Assembly: GCA_047637535.1 (NCBI GenBank)
Contig: JBLIKY010000060.1
Span: 1-11,508 of the forward strand
Length of the DNA: 11,508 bases
Direction of reading: 5' to 3'
From: UBA2040 sp047637535
GTDB taxonomy: Bacteria; Bacteroidota; Bacteroidia; Flavobacteriales_D; Crocinitomicaceae
The position numbers were made by a program, and so were the translations under genes. Each line of letters opens with the position of its first letter. Within the stretch, counting starts at the first letter, position 1. The notes below the pieces were generated by a model, which did not search any database, was not told where the DNA came from, and saw only the letters and a list, made by a program, of their open reading frames with translations. Below are positions 1 to 7,102 of this stretch, in pieces.

Positions 1-1560
1 TAAGTTTTCAAACTCTCCAATTTTGACTTGTTTAAATGATTCAAGAAATTCCTGATTTTCGCTTTCCCTTCTCATAATGAGTAAGTATTTGGCTCCTTTA
101 TCAATTAAGTTTTCGATTTGTTCGGATGTATTGTAGTTAAGGAAATTTGTCCATCCCTTTTGTCCAACTAAAAACAACGATACGTTGAAAGAGCCATCAG
201 GTAGACAAATAAACAAGTCCTCTTTTTTAACGCCCCACTTTCTTAACTCGGGTTGAATTCTTTCTAGTGATTTCCAGTTGGCTGCCACGTCCCAATTGAT
301 ATAACGCATGTTGCTTGTGAATTTCTCATTACCTACCCATGCAAACTCTCCATTTTGGGCACCAGTCTTAAGTTTTGTGACTTGCAAACAATAAATAAAG
401 TTATATACTAAGAAAAGAAAGCCGAAAATGGATAAGACTCGAACTTTGACTTTAGAATTTATTGCTTCTTTAAGAAACCAACAAAAAGGGGTGAAAATGG
501 CTGGAATTAAGATTAGCAAAGCGACAAAGTAATAATCGTGAACAGCCATCAAAGGTGCCCATAGGAAAAAGTAGAGTAGCGAACCCAATAAAATGATTGG
601 ACTCATCAAATAAAGAAGTTTTGGGAGCTTTCTCCAAAGAAATAAATTAAAAATAGCCACCAAAAGAAGTAGAATAAATAAGGGTCTACTTAAAAATATA
701 ACGCTAGAAAGGTCCCTGAAATCGTACCACCAATGTTGCATATCACTTGACGGAATATCGAAAAAGGTGTAAACACTATTGAAGGTGTATTTTAAGCTAT
801 GTGCTTCATTGTAAATGCTGGCGTAATAATACCATGAAAATATGCCCAAAACGGTAAGAATGAAAGCAATCAACGCTTTCTTTTTGAAAGGGAATAGATT
901 CGAATTCTTAACTGAGGAAATCCCGAATAATTCAAGCAACAAAATAAACCCTAAAAAGATAAAGGCAATAAGGCTAGAGACTTTTATTAATCCTGCCAAT
1001 AAAAAGAAAAAGCAAGCCCAATATAAAAAGGAACTTTTGCTTGAAAAATGATGCTTAGTGAAGAAATAGATTCCTATTAAGATGAAAGAAAAGGCGGGTG
1101 CGTCGGTTAAAAAGGAAACTCCATAAAATACAAATACGGGTGATGTGAATAGGAGTAAGGGGATGAGAAATGAGATTAAATCATTTTTAGTGGTCAATTG
1201 GAGGGTTTTGAAAAGACTAAAAACGCCAAAAAACAAGACAATGAGCCAAATGAGACGATAGGTGAAATAAGATTGACCTGTCCAACTCCATAATTTCCCA
1301 ACGGCATAGTAAAGTATGGGGAACTCGCCTGCAGTTTTACCTGAGGTGTTTTTGTCCGCCAGTTGTATATGCATCTCAGGGGAGAACAAATCTGCACCTT
1401 CGGAATACATTTGAGTGATTGACAAACAGTCAGTTTGCCTCCACAAATGCATGTTGTAAGGACCTTTTTCTAAAACGCCATCGTAATATGATATCGCCAT
1501 TGCGGCAAAAAGTAAAACAAATATTATATCGCGTTTGAAGCGTTGAAAGAAGGCCTTCAT
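1..1560 (-). CDS. GT-C fold membrane glycosyltransferase (GT39/ArnT-like), C-terminus cut by window edge
   Basis: The frame is open from an ATG at 1560 to the left edge: 520 codons with no stop, so the C-terminus is missing. The protein is very hydrophobic, with many predicted membrane segments (about residues 11-27, 101-119, 129-147, 153-168, 178-210, 228-246, 285-308, 318-338, 342-362 and 374-392). A soluble, probably extracytoplasmic, C-terminal part follows from about residue 395. The first large loop carries WRQTDCLSIT (residues 40-49) and then EFPILYYAVGKLW (79-91). This layout is typical of lipid-linked-sugar-dependent GT-C enzymes of the GT39/PMT/ArnT group, where an acidic residue in the first loop (here probably D44) is catalytic. 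It probably transfers a sugar from a polyprenyl-phosphate donor to an envelope acceptor; donor and acceptor cannot be read from sequence. It starts 9 bp after the FAH-family stop codon, so it is probably co-transcribed with that gene. No clear Shine-Dalgarno sequence is present. Function beyond the family level is inference. Confidence 0.82.
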   Translation of the reverse strand, partial: MKAFFQRFKRDIIFVLLFAAMAISYYDGVLEKGPYNMHLWRQTDCLSITQMYSEGADLFSPEMHIQLADKNTSGKTAGEFPILYYAVGKLWSWTGQSYFTYRLIWLIVLFFGVFSLFKTLQLTTKNDLISFLIPLLLFTSPVFVFYGVSFLTDAPAFSFILIGIYFFTKHHFSSKSSFLYWACFFFLLAGLIKVSSLIAFIFLGFILLLELFGISSVKNSNLFPFKKKALIAFILTVLGIFSWYYYASIYNEAHSLKYTFNSVYTFFDIPSSDMQHWWYDFRDLSSVIFLSRPLFILLLLVAIFNLFLWRKLPKLLYLMSPIILLGSLLYFFLWAPLMAVHDYYFVALLILIPAIFTPFCWFLKEAINSKVKVRVLSIFGFLFLVYNFIYCLQVTKLKTGAQNGEFAWVGNEKFTSNMRYINWDVAANWKSLERIQPELRKWGVKKEDLFICLPDGSFNVSLFLVGQKGWTNFLNYNTSEQIENLIDKGAKYLLIMRRESENQEFLESFKQVKIGEFENL

Positions 1561-1569
1561 ACTTAAGTG

Positions 1570-2178
1570 CTACTTTATTTTTAATGCAAACATTTCTTGC
1601 GTTCCAACATATCCCTTTAATTCATCACCAATTTTCACGGGACCAACACCTGATGGCGTGCCTGTGAATATCAAATCTCCAATTTTCAAAGTATTAAATT
1701 GAGATAAATAAGAGATTACTTTTGGTATGGAAAATAACATTTGTGAAGAGTTTCCCTTTTGCACTTGCTCATGATTGAGCGTAAGTGAAAAATCAATGTT
1801 GTCATGCTTAAATTCCTTTGTGCATAACCATTTTTTCGAAATAGGGGCACTGTTCTCCCATGCCTTTGCGATTTCCCATGGAAGCCCTTTTTCTTTGCAT
1901 TTTTGCTGAAGATCTCTTGCCGTAAAGTCTATTCCTAGGGAATAGCTATCAATGTAGTTTTGAGCAAATTTTTCTTCAATGTTTTTCCCTGTTCTGCCAA
2001 TTTTCACAACGATTTCACATTCATAATGCAAGTCATTTGTGAATTTTGGATAATAAAAATAATTCTCCTTGCTTAGAGCTGTATCAGGTTTCATGAAGAA
2101 AATGGGTGCAGTAGGTACTTCGGCTTTCATCTCCGCTGCGTGTTCTGCATAGTTTCTTCCAATACAAAAAATCTTCAT
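1570..2178 (-). CDS. Fumarylacetoacetate hydrolase (FAH)-family protein, FAHD1/acylpyruvase-like
   Basis: This 202-residue protein is a single-domain FAH fold of the COG0179 type and looks complete. The N-terminal IGRNYAEHAAEM (residues 6-17) matches the FAHD1-like subgroup. The metal-binding acidic residues of the family appear as E53 and E55 in YECEIVVKIG, with D84 in GIDFTARDLQ. K105 in the WEIAKAWENSAPI stretch and the GTPSGVGPVKIGD signature (residues 173-185) are also present. Characterised relatives hydrolyse acylpyruvates or decarboxylate oxaloacetate using Mg2+ or Mn2+; others are hydratases or isomerases of aromatic catabolism. No aromatic-degradation genes are nearby, so a housekeeping or metabolite-repair role is more likely (inference). 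The ATG at 2178 overlaps the exonuclease stop codon (ATGA), which indicates translational coupling. The exact substrate is unknown. Confidence 0.9.
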   Translation of the reverse strand: MKIFCIGRNYAEHAAEMKAEVPTAPIFFMKPDTALSKENYFYYPKFTNDLHYECEIVVKIGRTGKNIEEKFAQNYIDSYSLGIDFTARDLQQKCKEKGLPWEIAKAWENSAPISKKWLCTKEFKHDNIDFSLTLNHEQVQKGNSSQMLFSIPKVISYLSQFNTLKIGDLIFTGTPSGVGPVKIGDELKGYVGTQEMFALKIK

Positions 2179-3077
2179 TTTTTAAATTTGTTTTGAAGCG
2201 CAGCTAAACTGTCCTCGGTTATTGGTTTTGCAGGTTGAGATTGGTCTTTTTTAAATTTAGGCTTTGCAATAGGTTTGCTCTTTGAAGTCTCGACATTTTG
2301 ACCTCCAAGTTTTTTAAGTCTTTCCATTTCCTTTTTCAAGCAAAGCTTTGTGTGTTCAGGGAAATCGGCATGTAACATCCAACCGTAGTAACCCGGTTCA
2401 GTTTTCATAATTTCCTCAACAGTTTTGCCTCTGTGTTTGCCGAAATTATAAACAACTTGATTTTCTTTGTTCTTAGCCAATCGTCCTGCGTGGTCTACCA
2501 TGTCCATTTTATGATTGGTAGAAAATTCGGCAAGAAAATCAACGTCATTTTGCAATTCGCTATATCTTTCGATTTGGGCATTTAAAACTTCCCATGTCGC
2601 CTCCGTGTCTGCCATTGCGCTATGGGCGTTTATTAAATCCTTATCGCAATAGAATTTATAGGCTGCAGAAAGTGTGCGTTTTTCCATCTTATGGAAAATA
2701 TTTTGAGCGTCTAAAAATTTTCTGTCAGAAATATCAAAATTTGAATTAACTCTTAACATTTCCTCAACTAAAAAAGGAACGTCAAACTTATTTGAGTTGA
2801 ATCCTCCAAAGTCACAATTCGCCACAAATTCTTCAATCTCTGAAGCCACTTCTTTAAAAACAGGACAATCAACCAATTCTTCGTTCGTGATTCCATGAAT
2901 ATCAATAATCTCTTGGGTCATCTTAACCTCAGGATTTATTTTCCTTTCGTAAGTTTCTTTCTTACCATCCGGAGAGATTTTTAATATTGCAATTTCTACA
3001 ATTTTGTCTTGAGTAATATTGATACCCGTGCATTCAAGGTCAAATATTGCAATCGGACGAGTTAATTGAATTTTCAT
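2175..3077 (-). CDS. DEDDh-family 3'-5' exonuclease (DnaQ/ExoX-like) with C-terminal accessory domain
   Basis: This 300-residue protein has an N-terminal RNase T/DnaQ-type exonuclease domain (about residues 8-170). All five catalytic positions are visible: D13 and E15 in IFDLECTG, D99 in FNSNKFDVPFL, and H152 and D157 in HSAMADTEA. The histidine spacing makes it a DEDDh enzyme that removes 3' nucleotides with two metal ions. Residues 207-256, starting VVYNFGKHRGKTVEEI and containing YYGWML, resemble the small domain found after the nuclease in ExoX-like proteins. The last 45 residues are rich in Lys, Pro, Ser and Gln and are probably disordered. It is not likely to be the replicative epsilon subunit alone, because the accessory domain and tail point to a repair or RNA/DNA-trimming role (inference). 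It overlaps the downstream FAH gene by 4 bp. A 12-bp palindrome (3076-3087) covers part of its start codon. Confidence 0.93.
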   Translation of the reverse strand: MKIQLTRPIAIFDLECTGINITQDKIVEIAILKISPDGKKETYERKINPEVKMTQEIIDIHGITNEELVDCPVFKEVASEIEEFVANCDFGGFNSNKFDVPFLVEEMLRVNSNFDISDRKFLDAQNIFHKMEKRTLSAAYKFYCDKDLINAHSAMADTEATWEVLNAQIERYSELQNDVDFLAEFSTNHKMDMVDHAGRLAKNKENQVVYNFGKHRGKTVEEIMKTEPGYYGWMLHADFPEHTKLCLKKEMERLKKLGGQNVETSKSKPIAKPKFKKDQSQPAKPITEDSLAALQNKFKK

Positions 3078-3122
3078 TCTTAAGAATTATTTTTTTTAAA
3101 TTTAAAAGTTGAAGGTAGGACT

Positions 3123-3275
3123 TTATTCAGTTTCTAACTTAATGAACTGATATATTAGATAAGAAATTTGGGAGTAATATTCTTTTTTGTATTCCGGTCC
3201 GCCAACCATAGACTCCACAACTTTGTAAATTACTTTGTCTTCAATGTCTGGATAATTTGCCCGATAAGCTTTCAC
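3123..3275 (-). CDS. Candidate small ORF, about 50 residues, GTG start, unrecognised
   Basis: Between the E2 and exonuclease genes one minus-strand frame encodes 50 residues with protein-like composition. It begins VKAYRANYPDIEDKVIYKVV and ends SYLIYQFIKLETE. A TGA lies immediately before the GTG at 3275, so the frame cannot extend upstream, and the only in-frame ATG is near residue 23. An overlapping ATG at 3279 opens another frame that ends after 12 codons at 3241-3243. The peptide could therefore be a GTG-started small protein, a frameshifted relic of a slightly longer gene, or chance. In favour of coding, the residues are mixed, with a regular pattern of charged and aromatic residues suggesting two helices. 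Against it, the start lies in the loop of a hairpin and no ribosome binding site is visible. I do not recognise a family. Confidence 0.4.
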   Translation of the reverse strand: MKAYRANYPDIEDKVIYKVVESMVGGPEYKKEYYSQISYLIYQFIKLETE

Positions 3276-3287
3276 TCATCGGGCAAA
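3256..3287 (-). terminator. Hairpin just after the E2 stop codon, possible terminator
   Basis: A perfect 10-bp inverted repeat, TTTGCCCGAT (3256-3265) and ATCGGGCAAA (3278-3287), encloses a 12-base loop containing AAGCTT. It begins 3 bases after the E2 stop codon, where a terminator or 3'-end stabilising stem would be expected. The downstream tract on the minus strand is only TTATCC, so it is not a strong intrinsic terminator. It may reduce read-through to the exonuclease gene or protect the E2 mRNA end. Confidence 0.5.
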
Positions 3288-3290
3288 ATT

Positions 3291-4640
3291 TTATATATCT
3301 CTATTCACATCAAACGCTTCTAGGTATTCTGCGACACGTTTAACGAACATTCCTCCAAGTGCACCATCTACAACCCTGTGGTCATAAGAATGTGAAAGGA
3401 ACATTTTTTGTCTAATTCCAATAAAATCTCCGTCTGGAGTTTCGATAACAGCAGGAACTTTTCTAATCGCTCCAAGCGCTAAAATTGCAACTTGAGGCTG
3501 GTTGATAATCGGAGTTCCCATTACGTTTCCGAATGTTCCAACATTGGTTACAGTATATGTTCCGCCTTGAATATCTTCAGGCTTCAATTTGTTATCTCTT
3601 GCATTTCTAGCCAAGTTATTTACAGCTTTTGCTAGACCCATTAGGTTTAAACTATCTGCAGTTTTAATAACAGGAACAATCAAATTACCAGAAGGAAGTG
3701 CTGTTGCCATTCCTAAATTGATGTCTCTACGTTTGATTATAGTCGTTCCGCTAATCGATACATTAACCATTGGGTAATCCTTAATCGCTTTAACAACGGC
3801 CTCCATGAAAATTGGTGTAAAAGTTAAGTTTTCACCTTCTCTTTTCTTGAATCCTTCTTTGTTTTTATTTCTCCAGTTTACGATGTTTGTTACATCGGCC
3901 TCAACGTAAGAAGTAACGTGTGGCGCAACATGAGTGGACATAACCATGTGTTCTGCGATAATTTTTCGCATTCTATCCATTTCAATGATTTCGTCACCCG
4001 GTTGAGGCAATACGATTGGCTCCTTAATGTTAGCCAAGAATCCACCAGCTTTTGCTGGAGCTGGTGCTGCTTTCGCAGGTTCAGCTACTTCTTTAGCAGG
4101 ACTAACAATAGCGGCACCTCCTTGAGGGCGATTGGTTAAATAGCCAAGAATATCTTTTTTAGTAACTCTAGAACCTTGTCCAGTTCCGGTGATTGATTCC
4201 AATTCAACCATAGAAATTCCTTCTTTCTCTGCAATGCTTCTTACTAGAGGTGAATAGAATTTTCCAGAAGGTCCGTGTTTTTCAACATCAACAGCAGCGC
4301 CATTCATGCTTTCTCTAACAACTTCAATGCTTTCTGATATCACTGCAGCGGCTGGAGCTGACTCTGCAATAGGAGCATCGCTCACAGGTGCTGAATCTCC
4401 ATCAGTCGCTATAATTGCAATAACATCGCCAACTTGAGCCACTTGGTCTTTTTCAAAAAGTTGTTTAACTACAACTCCTGCTACCTCTGAAGGTAGTTCA
4501 TTGTCTACCTTATCAGTAGCAACCTCGACTAAAGGTTCGTCGATATCAACAGAATCTCCAACGTTTTTTAACCAATTTGTTATCGTTGCTTCTGTAACAC
4601 TTTCTCCCATTTTCGGGAGTCTAATCTCAATCTGCGCCAT
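3291..4640 (-). CDS. 2-oxo acid dehydrogenase complex E2 (dihydrolipoamide acyltransferase)
   Basis: This is the acyltransferase core of a 2-oxo acid dehydrogenase complex. It passes an acyl group from its lipoyl arm to CoA. From the ATG at 4640 it is 449 residues. It has one lipoyl domain (about 1-78) with the lipoylated lysine K44 in EVATDKVDNELP, an Ala/Pro-rich linker, and a peripheral subunit-binding domain (about 129-167, FYSPLVRSIAEKEG). A second Ala/Pro linker leads to the catalytic domain (about 215-449), which contains SHSYDHRVVDG with catalytic H421 and D425. The lipoyl region resembles branched-chain and general E2 proteins of Bacteroidota more than the classical succinyl-transferring type, but the substrate is not certain. 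No E1 or E3 gene is nearby. A TTG 36 bases further upstream is in frame but lies inside the apparent -7 promoter element, and the lipoyl fold begins at MAQIEIRLPKMGES, so I chose the ATG. Confidence 0.95.
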   Translation of the reverse strand: MAQIEIRLPKMGESVTEATITNWLKNVGDSVDIDEPLVEVATDKVDNELPSEVAGVVVKQLFEKDQVAQVGDVIAIIATDGDSAPVSDAPIAESAPAAAVISESIEVVRESMNGAAVDVEKHGPSGKFYSPLVRSIAEKEGISMVELESITGTGQGSRVTKKDILGYLTNRPQGGAAIVSPAKEVAEPAKAAPAPAKAGGFLANIKEPIVLPQPGDEIIEMDRMRKIIAEHMVMSTHVAPHVTSYVEADVTNIVNWRNKNKEGFKKREGENLTFTPIFMEAVVKAIKDYPMVNVSISGTTIIKRRDINLGMATALPSGNLIVPVIKTADSLNLMGLAKAVNNLARNARDNKLKPEDIQGGTYTVTNVGTFGNVMGTPIINQPQVAILALGAIRKVPAVIETPDGDFIGIRQKMFLSHSYDHRVVDGALGGMFVKRVAEYLEAFDVNRDI

Positions 4641-4673
4641 ATCTATAAGACCTAATATCTTTTTGTTAATATA

Positions 4674-4702
4674 CAAATTTAATGAAAATCCCTGACCTAA
4701 AA
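4674..4702 (-). promoter_or_regulatory. Predicted Bacteroidota-type promoter for the E2 gene
   Basis: On the minus strand TAAATTTG (4681-4674) is an exact match to the -7 element TAnnTTTG. A weak -33-like TTTT (4702-4699) lies 17 bases upstream and touches the end of the GT2 gene. Transcription would start near 4668, leaving about 28 bases of leader before the ATG at 4640. This suggests that E2 is transcribed separately from the GT2 gene and supports the shorter E2 start. Confidence 0.5.
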
Positions 4703-6664
4703 CGGCATGAATCTATCAAGTTTTCCAATGCCTTGTTTTAATATTTTCCAATCCTTAATCAAGTCATAATCTCTGACATAAATCAAGTTCAGCTTTTCTA
4801 CTTGGATTGGGTCAAAATTAACAAATACATCTGAAGGGTGGAGGATTCCATATTTAATAATTGGCAAAAGACTTTCGTTATCTTCCTTTTTGGATAGAAT
4901 ACCTACCAAGGAAAACTTTCCTACAAACACCATAATCATGTTTTTGAGCCATTGTTTCTTGTCCGAATAAAACCAAATCATGAGTAAAGAAGCGGCTAAA
5001 AACAGGGTAGAAAAACTCAAGTCAAAAACCCTTTTATATCGACGATTCTTTGGATTGTCAATTTTATTGATATTCGATAGATAAAGGTCCCCGGCTGTGT
5101 TTATAGAATTACTGCCGATTAAAAAAAGCGTATCAGGTTGTGCTATTTTGTAATCGAGATGGTCTCCGCTTAGACGCTTCATCCAGTATATAATGCTCTG
5201 AGCTGTGCAGTCCTTGGCGCAAAACACCAATTCGTCTATCTTATTGATAAATACGACTTGATCGAGTTGACTAATTGTCGCTTGACTATTCGGGGATTTA
5301 ATTTCTTCGGGAGATACAAAGGAAATGTGGTTGATTTCTCCAACCGTTTGCTTTAAAACCTCCGCCACTCGAAAAGATTCTTCTTCGTTACCTATGATGG
5401 CGAAATTTTTATTTTTAACCGGTTGTAAAGAAAAACCTTTAGGCAAAGCGAAGTGAAGAAATATTCGGCTTAAGAGAAGGTAAATTAATACCCAAGCCGA
5501 ACCAATCAATATAAACAACCTAGAAAATTGAAATTCTTTAGGGAGCAAAGCGTAGATCACCAGGATGAATAAGGTGCCAAATATATTTCCTTTTAATGAA
5601 TTCACCCAGAGGAAAGGCTTGTCATATTGTCCTTGTAACCACAAAGAAATGAGCCAAACGAGACCATACAAAGGCAAAGCAATGGTAAAAGTGTAATCTG
5701 GAAATTCGATGGATTTCATTTTCCAATAGTTCGTCAAAAGGATTAATCCACCCAATAAAAAGCTGAAATCGACAAACGGTAAGAATATTTTTTTGACAAA
5801 ACGAGCGAAGATTGCTGCCCCGGCTCTTAAATATATTGCAGAATAAATTAAGAAACTGAAAAGGCTGGCATTTTTTTGTGAAAAATGTTTTTTGGCAAAT
5901 ATGATCATTGCCTTGTAAAAGACGAAGACGTAGTTGACCGAACTTTTCTTCGTGCTTTCTCCTTTATAATGTATAATTGAAGTTTCGGGATAATAATAGT
6001 TGTCATAGCCTCCTTTTATTATTCGGTAAGACAAATCAATGTCTTCGCCGTACATAAAAAAGGCCTCATCCAACAGTCCCACTTCAATCAAAGTCTGTTT
6101 GCGCATAAGCATAAAAGCACCGGACAAAATATCGACTTTATTGATGCTGTTTTCGTCCAAAAAGCCCAAGTGATAACCTGAAAACAATTTTGATTTCGGA
6201 AACAGCTTGGACAAACCAAATATTTTACAAAAGGCAACGAGTGGAGTAGGTAGGCCTCGTTTCGATTCTGGAAGAAAATGACCTTTTCCATCCACCATTT
6301 TAACGCCTAAGCCTCCTGATTTTGGATTAGCGTCCATGAAGTCAACTACTTTCTTGAAAGTGTCCTCTTCAACCACTGTGTCTGGGTTAAGAAGTAATAC
6401 GTACTCTCCCTTTGCCAGACGCATCGCCTGATTATTGGCTTTAGAAAAACCTAAGTTTTCTTTGTTTGCAATGAGATTGAATTCTGGAAATTTCTTTCTT
6501 ACCATCTCAACCGAACCGTCAATCGAGTTGTTGTCAACCACAAAGACCTCAGCCGAGATATTCTTAATGGCTTGCTTAACCGAATTAAGGCACTGCTCAA
6601 GAAAGTATTCTACGTTGTAATTAACAACGACTATGCTGATTTTATGTTCGTTTATTGGATTCAA
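4697..6664 (-). CDS. GT2 glycosyltransferase fused to a membrane region and a degenerate sugar-transferase-like C-terminus
   Basis: This 655-residue protein has an N-terminal family 2 glycosyltransferase domain (about residues 8-260). It shows SIVVVNYNV (10-18), FVVDNNSIDGS (41-51), the metal/nucleotide motif NPD (93-95) and GEDIDLSYR (206-214), as in rhamnosyltransferase-type GT2 enzymes. Four to five hydrophobic segments follow (about 268-285, 295-311, 325-343, 360-374 and 382-404). Next comes a Rossmann-like stretch beginning FAIIGNEEES (421-430), as in the CoA-binding-like domain of WcaJ/WbaP proteins. The end carries RRYKRVFDLSFSTLFL (541-556), SLVGIL (585-590) and YVRDYDLIKDWKILKQGI (629-646), which resemble the start, VGPRP region and tail of polyprenyl-phosphate sugar transferases, with the catalytic middle missing. 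The only plausible start is TTG at 6664, because a stop lies three codons upstream and the GT2 fold starts at once. It begins 12 bp after the ridA stop and probably makes an envelope polysaccharide. Confidence 0.9.
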   Translation of the reverse strand: MNPINEHKISIVVVNYNVEYFLEQCLNSVKQAIKNISAEVFVVDNNSIDGSVEMVRKKFPEFNLIANKENLGFSKANNQAMRLAKGEYVLLLNPDTVVEEDTFKKVVDFMDANPKSGGLGVKMVDGKGHFLPESKRGLPTPLVAFCKIFGLSKLFPKSKLFSGYHLGFLDENSINKVDILSGAFMLMRKQTLIEVGLLDEAFFMYGEDIDLSYRIIKGGYDNYYYPETSIIHYKGESTKKSSVNYVFVFYKAMIIFAKKHFSQKNASLFSFLIYSAIYLRAGAAIFARFVKKIFLPFVDFSFLLGGLILLTNYWKMKSIEFPDYTFTIALPLYGLVWLISLWLQGQYDKPFLWVNSLKGNIFGTLFILVIYALLPKEFQFSRLFILIGSAWVLIYLLLSRIFLHFALPKGFSLQPVKNKNFAIIGNEEESFRVAEVLKQTVGEINHISFVSPEEIKSPNSQATISQLDQVVFINKIDELVFCAKDCTAQSIIYWMKRLSGDHLDYKIAQPDTLFLIGSNSINTAGDLYLSNINKIDNPKNRRYKRVFDLSFSTLFLAASLLMIWFYSDKKQWLKNMIMVFVGKFSLVGILSKKEDNESLLPIIKYGILHPSDVFVNFDPIQVEKLNLIYVRDYDLIKDWKILKQGIGKLDRFMPF

Positions 6665-6676
6665 TGATATTCACAT

Positions 6677-7054
6677 CTATTTAATTGCAATGCAGCTAAT
6701 TTCTACTTTAACCCCTTTTGGCAAACGAGCAACTTCAACCGTTTCTCTGGCAGGTGGTTCGTTTGAAAAGTAGTTTGCATAAGCCTCATTTACTTCGTTG
6801 AAGTCATTCATTGATTGTAAAAAAATACTACACTTTACGATGTCAGTCATTTGAAAATCAGCTTCTTTTATTAGCGAACTAATATTTTCCATTACCTGTA
6901 TTGTTGAGGCTGTGACAGAATGTTCTACCATTTCTCCCGATTTAGGATCAAGAGGTATTTGACCACTTACAAAGCACATATTATTTTTAACAACAGCTTG
7001 GCTATAAGGTCCAATTGGAGTAGGTGCACCTGGAATCGAAATTACTTTTTTCAT
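6677..7054 (-). CDS. ridA: RidA-family enamine/imine deaminase
   Basis: This 125-residue protein has the full length of the RidA (YjgF/YER057c/UK114) family, which forms trimers and hydrolyses reactive enamines and imines such as 2-aminoacrylate released by PLP enzymes. Visible family features are the N-terminal APTPIGPYSQAV (residues 10-21), FVSGQIPLDP (28-37), PPARETVEVARLPKG (100-114) and VEISCIA (117-123). R103, the equivalent of the substrate-binding arginine, and E118, the equivalent of the conserved glutamate, are both present, so it should be an active deaminase. The ATG at 7054 is clear. It is the first gene of the minus-strand run, 12 bp before the GT2 gene, and is divergent from the amidotransferase gene. 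A near-match to the -7 element (TAAACTTG, 7081-7074 on the minus strand) lies upstream. The position next to glycosyltransferase genes does not suggest a specific functional link. Confidence 0.96.
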   Translation of the reverse strand: MKKVISIPGAPTPIGPYSQAVVKNNMCFVSGQIPLDPKSGEMVEHSVTASTIQVMENISSLIKEADFQMTDIVKCSIFLQSMNDFNEVNEAYANYFSNEPPARETVEVARLPKGVKVEISCIAIK

Positions 7055-7073
7055 GATGGTATTTTTCTTGGTA

Positions 7074-7090
7074 CAAGTTTACTAATTTTG
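7074..7090. promoter_or_regulatory. Overlapping divergent promoter elements between ridA and the amidotransferase gene
   Basis: The 48-bp spacer holds TAATTTTG on the plus strand (7083-7090), an exact TAnnTTTG match. On the minus strand TAAACTTG (7081-7074) has one mismatch. The two elements are separated by a single base, so RNA polymerase binding for the two genes would compete. The plus-strand element would place the start of transcription near 7097, only about 6 bases from the GTG, which would make that mRNA almost leaderless. This is prediction from consensus only. Confidence 0.4.
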
Positions 7091-7102
7091 AAGGAAAAAT
7101 CC

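Noticed and set aside
842..1051. Plus-strand ORF of 69 codons rich in Lys and Asn
   Set aside because: It lies wholly inside the GT-C glycosyltransferase gene on the opposite strand, and its composition reflects the antisense of membrane-segment codons. No family or start signal is seen. The same holds for the minus-strand frame at 1194-1397.
3076..3087. Perfect 12-bp palindrome ATTCTTAAGAAT over the exonuclease start codon
   Set aside because: It could be an operator, but it is short and AT-rich, part of it is fixed by the start codon, and no second copy was noticed in the window.
3097..3104. TAAATTTA upstream of the exonuclease gene as a -7 promoter element
   Set aside because: The last base differs from TAnnTTTG, the sequence is self-complementary and AT-rich, and no -33 element is convincing, so it is not listed as a promoter.
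3589..4695. Three plus-strand ORFs of 62-73 codons (3589-3777, 3918-4139, 4501-4695)
   Set aside because: All are mostly or wholly antisense to the strongly conserved E2 gene and have no recognisable protein features.
6088..6620. ORFs at 6088-6291 (minus) and 6435-6620 (plus)
   Set aside because: They lie inside the conserved GT2 domain in other frames, and nothing supports independent coding.
6920..7102. Upstream extension of the amidotransferase frame (61 extra codons)
   Set aside because: It overlaps the start of ridA on the opposite strand, does not resemble the TrpG/PabA N-terminus, and the known fold begins exactly at the GTG at 7103.
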